DNA of 64,000 nt, taken from the NCBI RefSeq assembly GCF_002775205.1, contig NC_036464.1, positions 9,417,291-9,481,290 of the forward strand, in the 5' to 3' direction. This DNA is from Xiphophorus maculatus (lineage: Eukaryota > Chordata > Actinopteri > Cyprinodontiformes > Poeciliidae). Every line of letters begins with the position of its first letter. Position 1 is the first letter of the stretch. Below are positions 34,337 through 48,600 of this stretch, piece by piece. A program made the position numbers and the translations under genes. The notes under the pieces are model-generated. The model had not been told where the DNA came from and did not search any database. It saw only the letters and a program-made list of their open reading frames with translations.

Positions 34337-36333
34337 GTAAGTATGGGATTCTTGGAAAATTTTATTCATTGAGTCAGGCTTAGCTAGCTTGGACAGCTAT
34401 CTTCGAGATGAACTGTTAAATAACTACTTGGATTGAAAGACTGCGGCTAAAACTTAAGAGGGATTATTTAGACTTTTGGTTCTTGATTTATTTTCAGGTT
34501 TTCTTGCGGGCTTTGTAGCGTTTTCTTGCGTAGACCAACAGTTGGTATGCTGGACATTAGCGAAATCCATTGATTAATACTGATAGCGCTACAGCTAGCT
34601 GTTAAGTAACGTTTTAAAGCTTTATGTCTTGTGATAATTTGCACCATGTCATTGTTATGCTGGATTTTGTGCATATAATGTGTCTTAACTGCCTCTATCC
34701 CCCCTTTCCTCAGATCCCTTTAAATGTGTTAGATGAACTAGTCAAAAACTTCGTGGAACCACTGCTTTTATTGTGTAATAAAAACTGACGAGTTATGCAG
34801 AGATATTGCTAACAGTACGCCTGAGAGAGAAATAAATAGCGGATAAAGACTTATTTTAATTCCCACAGAGGGAATCCGGTGCACACGAATACAAGGCAGA
34901 GAGTTGGGAAAGTACACGTAGCCTGTAACACATCAGTAGGTTGAGTCTCCTGTTGAGGCTGAAATCATCCTTGGTTGTTTTTTTTTTTTTTTTGAAGTCC
35001 TCCTCTTCTGCTCAGTCTCAGTGGAGATGCACTGACGTGTGACACCGCAGATCAGGAAGCAGCACATTCTCCTTTCAGCGTTCTCTTTCCCTGCAATGAA
35101 CAGGGACTTTTCTGGACTCTGATCGCACTAAAATTGCTAAACAGTTACCTTTTTAAAAAGGTGTATATAAATTTGTTTTTACAGAAAACGGTCTTTATGG
35201 TTTTTCCCTTTGTTTTATTTTTTTATTTCCTGGATTTCAATATATAGATAGATAGACAAATAAAGCCAAGACTGGTGCTGGGATAAAAAGTAAGGAAGGT
35301 GCTTTAGTGTATCTAAGGAAGGTTTTCTGGCCCCGCAGGCTCAGCATTCTGGTTTGTGACTGGGATTGTAGGTTGAAAACCTTCCAGGCCTTTTTTTGTT
35401 AACAGGACAGGAAATAAATGCGAACCACCTGCCAACTTTTGAGGGAAACATCTTTCTTTGTGTGGATACTCATTAATAATTATTAATACATCAAATTATA
35501 GAGTGTTTGCTACTAAAAATACTTATTACATTACTTTAATTATTGAATTTGAAATTAAAGATAGAACAGCTCATGCTCTCTTATCAGAATTTTTTGTTAG
35601 TTTTATTAAACATTTAACAAAATTTCATAAAACAGTCTACATTTTTGACATTAGTATAAAAAATAAGTGTGATAACATTTACATTCATGCCAACAAAAAT
35701 GCACTTCTAATGAATCTTTGCTATATATTTTAGAGGAAAAAAAATATATATATATATTTTTAGAGGAAGTGCAAACATTATAAACATGCATATACATGTA
35801 TATAAAAAGTATAAATAACCTAAAAAAATATTACAAATAAACAGCAAAACAAAATATATCTCTCCACCACCACCCCAAAAAAAGTTTTTATTGGCTAAGA
35901 AGTTGTTGGGTAATACAGACTCCTGCTTAGTTTGTTTTTCTGTTTTTTTTTTCTTCTTTCAGTGCTTATTGATGCTGGGTTTTTTTTTTGTTAAACAGCA
36001 TTAGGAGTAGGAGGATTCAGTTATTTAAGCAGATGCTTTGCCCCAGTAGAAGTGTGTATTTTTTTAGGTAAGATTTGAGCTGCACAGTCTGGTCACTGCA
36101 GCCTTCACTCAAATGTATTTAGGGATATTAGCGGCACCTTGAGGTTATTAAACGTAAAGACCTTGTTAGAGCATTTCTTTATATGTTTATTGCAGTTTTT
36201 TTATTTTTAACCTGACATGTAATACCATACTACCCTAATTACTGGCTTATGTTATTGCTGTAAACAGTATGTTTGATTGTTACTTCTGTTCATAGGTTCC
36301 TGTTTCTCCTTTTAGGTTTACTGAAAGCAAAAG

Positions 36334-36651
36334 ATGGATATCTACGACCCCCAGACTCTTGGGATTATGGTATTTGGTGGTTTCATGGTGATCTCTGCCA
36401 TAGGGATCGCCCTTGTTTCCACCTTCTCCATGAAGGAAACCTCTTATGAGGAGGCCCTTGCTAAACAACGCAAAGAGTTGGGTAAAATACAGTCAGTTCG
36501 CTCGGAGAAAAAGAAAAAGGACAAAGTAGCCGAGAAGAAGAGCCGTGGAAAGAAAAAGGAGGAAAAGCCAAATGGAAAAATCCCGGAACAGGAGAAAGCT
36601 GAAGAAGCTGCTGACTCTGAAGCTGAAGCAGCCATTGAGCCTGCTGCTGCT

Positions 36652-36687
<36 letters not shown>

Positions 36688-39600
36688 CCAGCTGTATCTG
36701 CTGTTCCTGCTCCTCAGCCTGCTCCAGTCCTCGAAGTTAAACCGTCTTCAGCTCCAGTGGCTGCGGAGACACAACCCCAAACTGCTGCTGAGCCGTCACC
36801 TTTGCCCTCGCCTAAGGACAAGAAGAAGAAGAAGGTGGCGAAGGTTGAGCCAGCCTCAACTCAGCAAGCCCCGATGGTGTCTGCTGCAGTGCCAGTAAAG
36901 TCCTTAGCAGCCTCTCCTGCAACCCAGCCTCCCCCAGCTGTGCAGAGCAAAGCAGCCGCCTCGTCCTCTTCACCACCTTCAACCAAGTCTGCTTCCGGAT
37001 CTTCAAAATCCACTCCTGCATCTGCTTCGGCTCCTCCATCAACCAAACCTCCCTCTGCTGCTGCCCCTGCATTGGCTAAATCCACCAACGCTCAGGCTAA
37101 ATCTTCGACCCCCACACCAAACAAGTCTGCCCCGGCACCAAGCAAGTCCGCTACAGCCCCAGCCAAGTCGGCAGCAGCTCCATCCAAGGCTGCCCCAGTG
37201 CTGGAGGTGGTGACCAAAGATGTCCCAGTAATGGCCGTGCCTCCAGTGGGGTCTCAGCAGGCTCCTGCTCCAGCTAAAACACAAGAACCCAAAAAGAAGG
37301 CTTCCAAGAAGAAGTCTGAGCCCGGTAAGCAAATATAATCAGGACAAATTTACTTCATTCTGCTTTAGAAGCCATGTTGTATATTTAGGTTTGGCCGTAT
37401 TTTAAACATTTTAGAGTTCCTACACAGTCTGTGAAAAATGTAGCATTGGATTAAAGATTTCTCCACATCTGGATAATCACAGAAAGAAAAAAGAAATTAT
37501 GGAAATGTTTATTTCTTTTCACATTGTCTAAAGAAATCTATCCATCATGTCATCTGTTCTTTCTGTTTTGTCAGTCCATTTGTCCTTTTGTCCATCGCAT
37601 TCATCTGTCTAATTCCTTTCTACCTATATGTGTCTATTTGTTAGATTATCCGCCTTACTTCTTTCAGCAGTTACAGTTTCTACATTCAAATAATTATCTG
37701 CCATAAAATCACAGAAAACATTTGCATTTTTTTTTATTTGCTGGAAGGATTGGAAACTCTGGAAATTTGAGTCTGGAAAAGTTTGGAATCGGAAATAGAA
37801 AAACATGTAGGAAGCCTGATTTAGTGGTGTCAGTATGGCTGTATTTCCATTTTTAAATGCGCCACTATATATTTTTACTTAGTTTGGTAATATATATGAA
37901 TAACTAAAAGGAAACTAGTCACTGGTCACCAAAAGCTCAGAGCTGCTGTTGCTTTTAGAGCTTCCATTGCAGAAATTAGTCGTCTCCTCTGAAGTGCAGG
38001 AAGCGGTCGTGGAGCCAGGAACTACATTAGCCACAACACTGGTGATTATGCGTTTTGTGCTGCTGAATCGAGAGCGAAGACATGCCTGCATAGTTGGGTT
38101 ATATAATTGTGCAGTCTAGTGCAAGGCAGAAACAACCTGTCAGTACTGATGAGCTTCCAGCTGTGTACCCACAGTACCAAGGGGCAGCGGTGGGTAACGA
38201 CTGGCACGCCGCTCTGAGGGACGTAGAGCACAGCAGCTTGTCCAAACACTGTTGGCCCTGTTTGGTTAGCTTACAAAGCTTTTCAGTGCCTCTGACAATG
38301 AGCAGAGAGGAGGGGCTGACCTTCTCCTTTCCCTGCAGCTGGTCTCTGCCTGGTGCCACAGCAACCCAGCATTTTACCATCTGAAACTTCCCAGTGCTAC
38401 AGACTCAAAGGACAAGCCTCAACCTTGTCCTTTTTCCTCACATGCAGTCATCTTCAGGAAAGCCCGAAGCTTTCCAAAAATAAATCTGTTTGTTCTTATC
38501 TCTCAATTTGCTGCTATCATGTTTACTTCTCTCCAGCAGCTGTTGCGGCGGCGGTAGTCGACTGTGCTGATGCTCCTCTCTACCTGCCCTATAAATCTCT
38601 GGTTTCCACCATCAGCAGCATGGTGTTCAGTGAGGGGGAGGCGCACAGGCTCATCGAGATCCTCTCTGAGAAAGTCGGCATCATCCAGGATACCTGGCAC
38701 ACGGTATGAAACTCAGCAGTTGGTGATTGGGGGGGAAAAAAAGAACCACAACATAAAGAGAGGTATGTACTTTTTTCTGTGTATTGTGATTTTTAGGCCA
38801 CTCAGAAGGGAGATCCGGTTGCCATGCTGAAGAAGCAGCTGGAGGAGAGAGAGAAACAGCTGGCAGCAGAGCAGGAGGATGCTTCTGCAGCTAAGAATCG
38901 TCTTCGAGAACTGACCAAGGTTCAAAACTGAAATGCTCATCACGACACATTTTCTGTGCTGGGATCCTTCAAATTAGGTTTTGCTGTTCAGATTTGCTCA
39001 TAGGCTAGTGTCAAGGTGAACCAAGGTACAAAACAAACCAAACTTAAAAAATGTATGTCAATCTCTGCTGTGATTTAAAAGTCCTATTAATGAGATATTA
39101 GAGAAAGTTTTAGGAAACCAGAGATTTCTGCCTTACAGTGTTGTCCCTCCCCTACCTGCTGGCAAACATTAAGACACTTCACTTTTCCCTGGGAATCTAA
39201 GAAAATAAATCAATTTCCCATCTTAAAAAATAAATCTCGTCATACCCAAGCCTGAGTATGTCCAAGGTTTATTGATCAGAGTCTGTAGCACTGAATCTGA
39301 TCATTTTTTAGTCTTTGTGTAAAGTTGTGAAGTCAAAGATGAAATTGCAGAATTACAATGCATGAAAAAAAGTTATCTTCACCTTCTTGGATAACTATGA
39401 AACATGACATGTTGGAGGGGTTTTCACAGAAATACGGAAAACAAGTCAGATTGCAATTTTTCTGCATCCAGAAAATGGATTTTGAATGAGTCGATGGCTC
39501 AAACACGCTGAAAGGAAAGAGGAAAATAATGAAAATTTAAAATTACCCTGAAACACACAATCTGACCACGCTTTAGTTGAATCAACACAGTGTTGTGTAA

Positions 39601-42600
39601 AAATTAAACAAAAAAATCAAGGCAGCCAAAAGGTTAAATAAAAACAGTTAGTCGTTAGTAAACATTTCTGCTTTAATATGGTGTTGCAGGGATGTTTTTA
39701 CTGAAGGTTATGAAAGTGTCTCATACTTACCCATGCATACTCTAAATTTAGGGGTTTTTTGGGGTTTTTTTGTCCTGAAGGTGGCGTTGGAGTAAAGCAC
39801 ACAGAATAACTTGCTGATTAAAACCAGATTTCTTATTGGAACAAATCTTTATAAAGCTCCTGTCAGAATCTATTCAGAGGGAGGTGGGAGTTTGTTAGTA
39901 CTCAGCTTTAATGTTTACCATAATTTGAATTGAAAATCTAAATGTTGCCTCACTGTTTCACACCGAATCACATTTGTTTCGTAAACTATGTGTTTAATAA
40001 TATTACCAGACCAAAGTCTCACTTAAAGATTAAAAAGTGAAATTAGTGACTGCTATTTTCACTTTTCTTCACCCTGAAGTGACTCTGCAACTTCAGAAAC
40101 GTGAAGTGAACGGGTCTGACTGTAGTTTGCGTTCATCAGGAGCTGTCGGCGGAGAAATCCAAGGTGGCCAGCGTGGAGACGCGGCTCAGCTCTCAGCTGA
40201 GTAAGAGGGAGCAAGAAATGATCGCTCTGCAAGCGCGCATGCAGGCCAGTTACCAGGACCATGTAGCCCAGACCCAGAGGCTCAATGCAAAGGTTAGTTC
40301 AATTAATATCACTATTCATTTGGTAAGAACTTGATCTTGGATTCTTATCTGCTGAAATATATTGTAGTATAAGTAAAGATGCTTTTATTTGCCAGTCTTT
40401 CTGCAGTGTCACTGATAAAAAAAAAACCTTTAAACTGCAGATCCTGAGCCTGCAGGACCAGCTGGAAAATGGTCCTAATGCCCAACTTGCTCGTCTGCAG
40501 CAGGAAAATTCAATCCTTCGTGATGCTCTAAACCAGGCAACTAGTCAAGCTGAGAGCAAGTGAGTTTCTAACTACATTTAAATATAGACCTTATATGTAG
40601 TATACCTGGTGTTTTGTGATTGAATTACTTAGTTTCTAAATTTTTCTTCACTTAATCGCATTCCTTTATTTTTTTCCTCCGTCATTCTCCGTTCAGACAA
40701 AATGCAGAGCTGGCCAAGCTGCGTCAGGAATGTGCAAAGCTAACCAAAGAGCTCGGAGAGAAGATGGAAAGTCTCCTTGCTGATGAGCACATCAGGAAAG
40801 GGCTGGAGTCCAAGCTCTCTGCCGCAGAGAAGCAGCTCTCACTGCTGCAGGTTGGCCCGGCCTGTGGGAACGGCACTTTTTTTATTATAATATACAGGAG
40901 ACGTACTCGGGTTTCCATGTGGAAGCAGATTTATTCTTGTTGTTTTCTATTAAATCCAGTATCATATTTCAGTAGCCACTTGGTTATGAAATGGAGAAAA
41001 AAAAGTTACCCTTTTCTCCCACCTATTGTCTGACCTTCTCGTGTTCAGGGAATGGGTTACTGCAGGGATTAGGAATCGGTGTAGCTGTGTAATAACTCAC
41101 CTTCAAGAAAAATACTGTAAAGATTCTAAATCTGGTAAGCTTTATTAAATATTTCTGTAAGGACCCTTCATACAACTTTGTGCTTTACAAGAAACAGCCT
41201 GTCCCCCACCGTGTCAAAACCAAAACACAGAAAACCGTTTAAAAACTAGGCTTAAAAGGCCCAATATTTGTTTGACCAAATATTAAAAGGATTTTTATCA
41301 ATCAAATTCAATAAATATATTTTTTAAATTGGGCACAAATACAATCAAACAAAACCCCTGATAGTACTAAGAAATGGATGGAAGTAATTTAAGATATGAT
41401 GGCAATAAGAAATAAAGTAAGATAAAATACAAGTCAGTATATAAATAAAATTTTATAGTTTTAAAGAAAATGGGAATAAAAAAAGCTGAAATATTTAATC
41501 AAAGATAAAATTGCACAATTAAAATTGAGATCAAAATAAAAAGCTTATTTAAAAGTAAACAAAGAAAATTACATGCAATGAAAATATCAGGAAAAATACT
41601 AAATTTAACAAAAAGGCATCTTTCGTTCACTTTTAAACTCACCAACACTGTCAGCTGTCCTTCTAGGAAAGAACTACAAAAGCCTCCTGTATGTTTTATT
41701 CTAACTTTTTTATTTTTAAACCCATCCTCATACTTGAGGATTCTGGAGGACTCTTAAGATTAAAAACATCTTAAATAAATATGACGGGTGATAAAGGGAT
41801 TTGTAGGTGTTTAAAAAGAGCTTAAGCCTTTAAGCCTGACAGAAAACATGCCTAGGCTCTTTGTGGTTTTCATGCACAATTTAAAATTTTCACCTGCTCA
41901 ACAATAAATGAATAACAATAGCATAATAAAAAAGTATCATATCAGAGAAAGGCACTTGATGTCCTGAATTTTTTGGACACATTGTTTTCTTGTTCTAGAA
42001 ATCTTAAGTTATTCTCAGCAGGAAGAAGAGGATACGAGTCACAACGAAACCGCTTGCTTTATTAAGCCAGCTTTAATAATTGGGTGTGTCCAGTTTGGGA
42101 TCCTCCTTACTCTTAAATGAAAAGCAAACGCAAGACAAATAATTAGCATTGTATCCAACATCTTTATGTGAAGTGTCTATTTTGACGGTTTCTTTTTTTT
42201 TTTTGTAGTTACACTTAAATGTATTTAAAAATGTGTCTGTCTGCACTAATCAGTGGAAATTATACCGTTTTAGTCAAAAATCACTCAAAGGGATGCAAAT
42301 GGCCCCTGCATCACACTTTGGTCACCCGTCTTTATTGCATGCTTTTACAAAACCCAAAAATGTTATTTAGCACTTCTTTTTAAACATTAGAATTTTGATT
42401 GCAGAATTATGATCCGAAGAAACTATGCATTAGAAAAATAATCAGAACTCAATTATTTACAGCTTACAAATTTCTCAGGTATCAAAGATGAAACGTAAAT
42501 AAATTGCCCATGTAGACTTTGAAACTGGTTTTATATTTGTTCACTTCCTGGTTTCAAGTCAAACCCCGTGGCTTACTGAAAGGAAGTACGTCTCAGTTCA

Positions 42601-45600
42601 TTTGCAACTTGTCTGTACCGTCAGTGGCTCACATCTTCCTCTATTACTGGTTATTTGTAGCGACTTAGTGAGCACAGCTGACATGCCCTGTTGTTTAATC
42701 ATTAACCTACTCTCCATCACAGCTGTTTCATGTTTGCCAGAGTCTTACTATGTTGCAACTAGGCATTCTAAAAGTGCGGGAGCTGTTTGTCTGAATCATC
42801 TCTAAATTCCTTAACATTCCTCTCTGCAAGACTGTTGTGCAAAAGTGTTAAAATGTTAACTCCTCCCTACCAAACTGATTCTAACACTTAGGGTATGTTT
42901 ATGTTTATTTTTTCGAAAAATTTAATTCACTTTTTTCTAAGTTCATATCTTAATCAATGATTCAGTGAGCCTTTGCTGCCCCCTGCTGTCTGATGCATTT
43001 TAACCAAAATCCCCCAGGCGAGCCGTGCAGAAAGTGAGCAGGCGTTGCAGAAGCGACTGGAGGAGGTGAGCGAGGAGCTCAGGACGACGCAGAGCAGAAA
43101 CAGCAGCCTGCAGGCCACTCTGGAGCAGAGCCAGCAGGACAGCAGTGCAGTGTCAGGTCAGAGAAAGGCGTGGCAGGGTTGTGTTCATTATCTTTCTCAT
43201 GCTATGGTGTAGAGCAAGTTGCATTTTGTCCGTGCAGAGTACCAAGTGCGAATAGAGAGGTTGGAGGCAGAGGTCAAGGAGCGTTCTGCTCAGGTGGAGA
43301 CCCTCACTGCCCAGCTCGGTGAGACGCAGGCAGAGAAGAGCCAGCTCACGCAACAGGTGGCCTCCATCAACTCACTGCTGGAGGCTAGTCAGAGCAAACA
43401 GGATGAGGATAGCAAGCAGGTAGGACATTTTTGTTTGATCTTTCAATTTGACTTTTGCTTGGACAAAACGCTGAGTGATTTTTATCACTATATCAGCAGG
43501 TGAAGCCAGCAGAACTGGAACATCTAAAGCTCAGGTAAGTGGGTCGTCTTTTGTGTTTTGCAAGCATGACATGTAAAAGGGAAGATTTTTTAAAAAGAAT
43601 TTTTACTAATTTTTTGTTTTGTTTATTTTTTTACAGCCTTCAAGAAAAGGACAGCCAGCTGAGTTCACTTCACGAAGAACTGAAGCAGCTGCAGATAAAG
43701 CAGGAAGCTGCAGTGAGTGTTACAATCAATTGGTACTAAATCCACTGTCCAGTGGAGCCACTGTTATTCCTGATGCTAACAATGAGAATCTGATCCAATA
43801 GGAGAACACTATTACTGAACTTGAGCAAAAAAATAAGAGGTAAGACATTTTCCTTTGTTTATCGTGGAAAACAAAGGGATAGAGATCCCTGCTGGCTAGG
43901 CTCAAATTAACTGATGCTAATCTGTTTAGTGAGGATGCCAGTTTCATCAGCTCACTTCAGGAAGAACTCAAAAACCTCAAAGAAGAGATGGTGCAAGTTG
44001 GAAACGCAAAAGTAAGTTTCTCCGTGTTAAATGTAAATTATTCTATGGCCGATGCGGTGTTACTGAACAAAAATTGTCGTTTTGTGTTTCTCTAGTCGGA
44101 CAGTACAGCAAAGCTCGCACAACTGCAGAACAGGTAACATACTGCACCTGGATTTTACTTCATTCCTTTTTGTTCAAGGTGTTAAAAAGTGATTTGGTAA
44201 TACTTGTGAAGATTATATGAAGATTCCAGGGTTCCTTCACTCTGCTCAAAGTCTGGATGTGTAGAGACATGGAAATAAGCTGGTGTGAGGAAAAACTCAT
44301 CTAGCCTCCGACTAGACGAAACATCCACAGAAAAATGTTTACAAAGCAAAACTTGACAATTTACTACTTTCTTTTTTTTATTGTCCTGTAAACCTACATA
44401 GATCGGGGATTGAGAGGTTCTGCAAGTTACTTAAATTTAGTCAGTCTCAATATCTTAAATATCTTCCGTACTAGTTAAGTCTTAAATATTGTTGCTTATC
44501 GCTTTTATTGTTGCCATTACTTTTTTTTTCTTAAACAAATGCACTCATGACTTTCATTTGGTCTCTGATTTTTGTGCTGTGGGAAAACTATTATACCATG
44601 TATAATTGAAATATGATGCAGAAATGTACATGAGTATGGAAAATATCTATCTCCAGAGATTATTCCTTTTATGTAATGGCCAAAATTTGCTTTTGTTGGT
44701 GTATTTATTGCTCTTATTTATTGCCTGACCACTGTAGGAACATCTGCCATAAATTCATAGAGAACTGTTGTATCTGTGCTTTAATTTGGGTTCAACAGAA
44801 CTGAGAACTGAGGAACTATGCTGTTGTTTTTTGTCAGTCTGTCTGAGAAGGATTCCCTTGTTGCATCACTGCAAGAGCAGTTGAGGGAAGCAAAAGCTGC
44901 CACAGATGCTGTAAGCTTTTATTTAGTTTTTTTTACATGAATGACTTGATGTTTATGAGCCAACTGATTAGATCGTCCTCTGCTGCAGAATGGTGCTGCT
45001 CAACTAGCAGCTCTTCAGAACGAAGCCAAAGAAGCTCTTCAGTCGCTCTTCCCACAGATACCAATGGAGACAGAGCAGGTAAGTAATGGAGATCACTAAC
45101 CGATACTGTTACAGCGATCCAATTCACAGTGATGATCTTTCTGTTTTCTTTTTCTTTTAGCCCAACTGGTTAAAAGCATTTACACAGAAAGCTCAGGAGG
45201 CCCTTAGGCAGCAGAGTAATGAGTCTCATTCAAGCACAGCATCGCCAGTAAGCATTTCCTTTTTTTTTTTTTCCTTCATAAACAAATATAAAGTTAATGA
45301 AAATGTTTCCAGAAGTAGCTTTGGATGTTTTTGTTGTTTTGATGTAGGAGTTGCTGGAGAAACTGAAGGAATCAGAGGAGAACTACAGTTCCCTTCAGGC
45401 TGAATGTGACCAGTACAGGACGGTCTTGGCTGAAACTGTAAGTGGATGAAATCAGCATAACATGGAACAGTCATTAGCTTTTAGTATTAAATAAATACTA
45501 CTTGTGTAATTATGATGCAGGAAGGAATGCTGAAACATCTGCAGAAAAGCGTGGAAGAGGAGGAGCTGGTTTGGAAGTCAAAGATGGCAAACTCAGAAGA

Positions 45601-48600
45601 ACAGCTGAAGGAGGTATGTGGAAGCCTGACCTTTGGTCATGCTCAGTCTGATTCTGTCTGAGACGTCGCTCTTCCCTTTGTGACTCTGACAGGCTTTGCA
45701 GAAAGTCAGCAAGCTGGAAGCAGAAAACCAAAGTGTAGAACAGGTTGGTTTTTCTTACTATAAAACACATTTTTAGGGAGGTTTTGAGTAAAAATATTAA
45801 ATATTCTGTTTTGTATGTTTGTTCAGTTGAAGGAACAAGTGATGCTCCTGGAAGCTCAGCTTGAAAAGCAATCAGACAACCTAATGACCTCAGAGGAAGT
45901 GGAGCAGGTACACAAGCAGAAACCAATCTCTTATATAAATACACAATAAATACAAGCTGTCTTTTTATTAAATCTCCATGTGTTACTCGTTCAACTTTGA
46001 ACCCCTTTTCATCAGGGTTGAATTTGTGATTATAAATCCTTGGATTTCCCTTTTTCTTTTTTTAAGCTACATAAAGTTGTCATAAACTGACCTTTTTTTA
46101 AAAGAAACTTAGTGTAAGAAACCATTCCAGATATGATGACTCTAAATGAGATCCAGCCCTAAAAAGCTGTGAAAGAAGCCAAACTCACTGTTGTGTTGAC
46201 TCATGATTTACAACATTTGAATGTTAAATGTTTTGTACTCAACTTTTTTTTTCCAGTTTCAAACTAGGGAAGTTTGAAATTGAATTTTTAAAATATCTTT
46301 TTGATTGAAAGGTTCAGTTTTTTCCTCATGTGACCAGAGCACCTTTCCTCTGCCATACTCTTTTAGATGACGTGAGCAGACCTCTATCAGAGGATCAAAA
46401 CTTACATTATTGTTTTATACCCTGATGCTGGTTGTTCATTAATGTTCAAGGCAATTTTTTGCCCTGGATTTTACTTAGGAATGAGTGAAGAAGCTGAACC
46501 TAGATCAATTCCATCTGTTTCATATCTTCTATTTGTTCCCTCTATGCTCAGCTGAAGCTGCAGCTGTCAGATTGCCAGAACCAGTTGGACTTGGCCCAGA
46601 AGGATGTCCGGGCACACAAGGAGGAGCTCCAACAGGTGAGTTTTTATGACGCTCCTGTCTTTTTTTTTTTTGGCCTTCAAAGACAAACCTGTACAAATCC
46701 AAATACCTGAGCAACTGCATTGAGAGGGGAGGCATGAGGAATTAGTGGAAATCCTTCCTTTATGCTCACAACCTGCTCTGTAAGGTTCTCAGTGACGTCA
46801 AGGGATTCACCCACAGCGATTGCATAATGAGTGACTGGCGACGGCTTCCTGTTTCAGGTCAGAGCACAGCTGGGCGAGATCACGAAGCGGACTCAGGGAG
46901 AGCAGAACGGCCCGGCTGAGGCCGAACCCAGTCAGGTCAGGGTGCGAGGATCACAGGGCACCCTCCACCTCCTGTCAGAAAGTACCAGACAGTGACTGGA
47001 ACAGCAACCCAGAACTCGGCCCATAGGAGCTGGGTCTAATCTTAAATAAAGATCCTTTTTATTTGCCATCAGGTTTTTTAGCTGACGTCCTAATAATAAT
47101 AAAGCGAGCGTGTGTAAACATAAACGGATGAGTTTAGATTCAGGACTTGCTTCATTTCCAGTCTGTCCAGTACTCCTCTGACAGTGGCTCTGTATGCTAA
47201 CAACTGTTTGCGTTGGCTAAGTACACTTAACCCTCACTGCTGCTCTTCCTCTATGTTAGCATGCTCCCATCCATCTTGTTTTAACTAATTTTCTTCTCCA
47301 TTAACAGAACAGAACATAAGTTCTCTACTTGAACATTTCAGCTAAAACATATCGACAAGAAACTAACTTGGACCAGCTTCAGTGTGCTGATTTGACACAT
47401 GCGTATATGGAAAAGTGTGTATTTACAGCTTTTTGATGGTGTGTGTGCTGCCAGGTTCAGAATGAGTTGAGTCAGACGACGGAGAAGCTGCGCGGAGAGG
47501 AGACTCAGAGGCAGCTGCTCTTGGAGGAATTTGAGCAGGTAGCAGAGAAGTTACCAGTGCGCTCGCTGGTCGTGTGTTCTTGTGAAGCTGTAGTGAGTCA
47601 CACTGAGATGCCTCTTTGACCTCCAGGCCCAGAAGACGGTGGGGGAACTCCAGGCCCAGCTGGATCTTTTAAAAGTTTCTGCAGACGCGCCGCAATCTGA
47701 CACAGAAGACGTAGCTCAGCTCAAGGTGTGTTAGGATACCCAGATGTAACGTTTAGCTCAGTACCGCACCTTTTCATTCTGCTGTGATAAACACTTTCCT
47801 TTATTTATTATTCAAAAGAAGCCACAAAAATCAGTCAGCCCCAAATATACAAGTGAGAGTATATTGATCTAAAGTTGTGCGGTGTTTACGATCTCAATCA
47901 ATGTTTCCATTAACTCTGACCAGCTTCGTTGTCCCTGTTAAAGTAAATCTTGAGTGTTTAGACGGTAACTGGATTTCTTCTATTTCTCAAAGACGTTTCA
48001 CCTCTCATACAAGAGAAGACTAAAAGTTATTTTTTATGTTTTGTTTTTTTAAAGATATGTTTATCGTACATTTGTCAGTTACATCATATAACTTTTCCCC
48101 CCTCATAACATGAAGAATTTCAGCAGAATTGGTAAACACACAGCAGGTCACACAGTAACCAACATCCTTAAAGAAAAAACAAATTAAACAGACAAAAAAA
48201 ACGGCACCATGGTTATCATATATTAACGACGGTAACCATGTTACCATTGTTAATGGTAATATGGTTACCCAACTTGCATCCTGTTGGGTGCAAGTTAGTT
48301 CTTCCACTGGGAAATTCTCAAAAGTTCTGTGAAACCAGTTTGTTTGAAGCACACAGGACTATCATAACCTGGACGACTGAGAATCCACCACAACCTGCTG
48401 AAGAAAAGCATCCCACAGCATGATCCTGCCCATACTATGTTTCACATGCTATATGGATTATCCACATAGCTTTGCTCATATTCCTAAAAGTCAAATTTGA
48501 TCTCCTCTCAACATGTTTGATGACCTTCTTTTTACATGTTTGCTGTTCTCCATATTTGACATAAGAAACTGCAGACAGGACTTTTTGTGGCACATTGAAC

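Noticed and set aside
35458-35733. 91-codon frame in RRBP1 intron 1
   Set aside because: Very AT-rich, low-complexity composition with no conserved motif; it looks like chance.
36545-36898. Leucine-rich frame overlapping RRBP1 exon 2
   Set aside because: It is the out-of-frame reading of the GCT/CTG-rich coding repeat of RRBP1.
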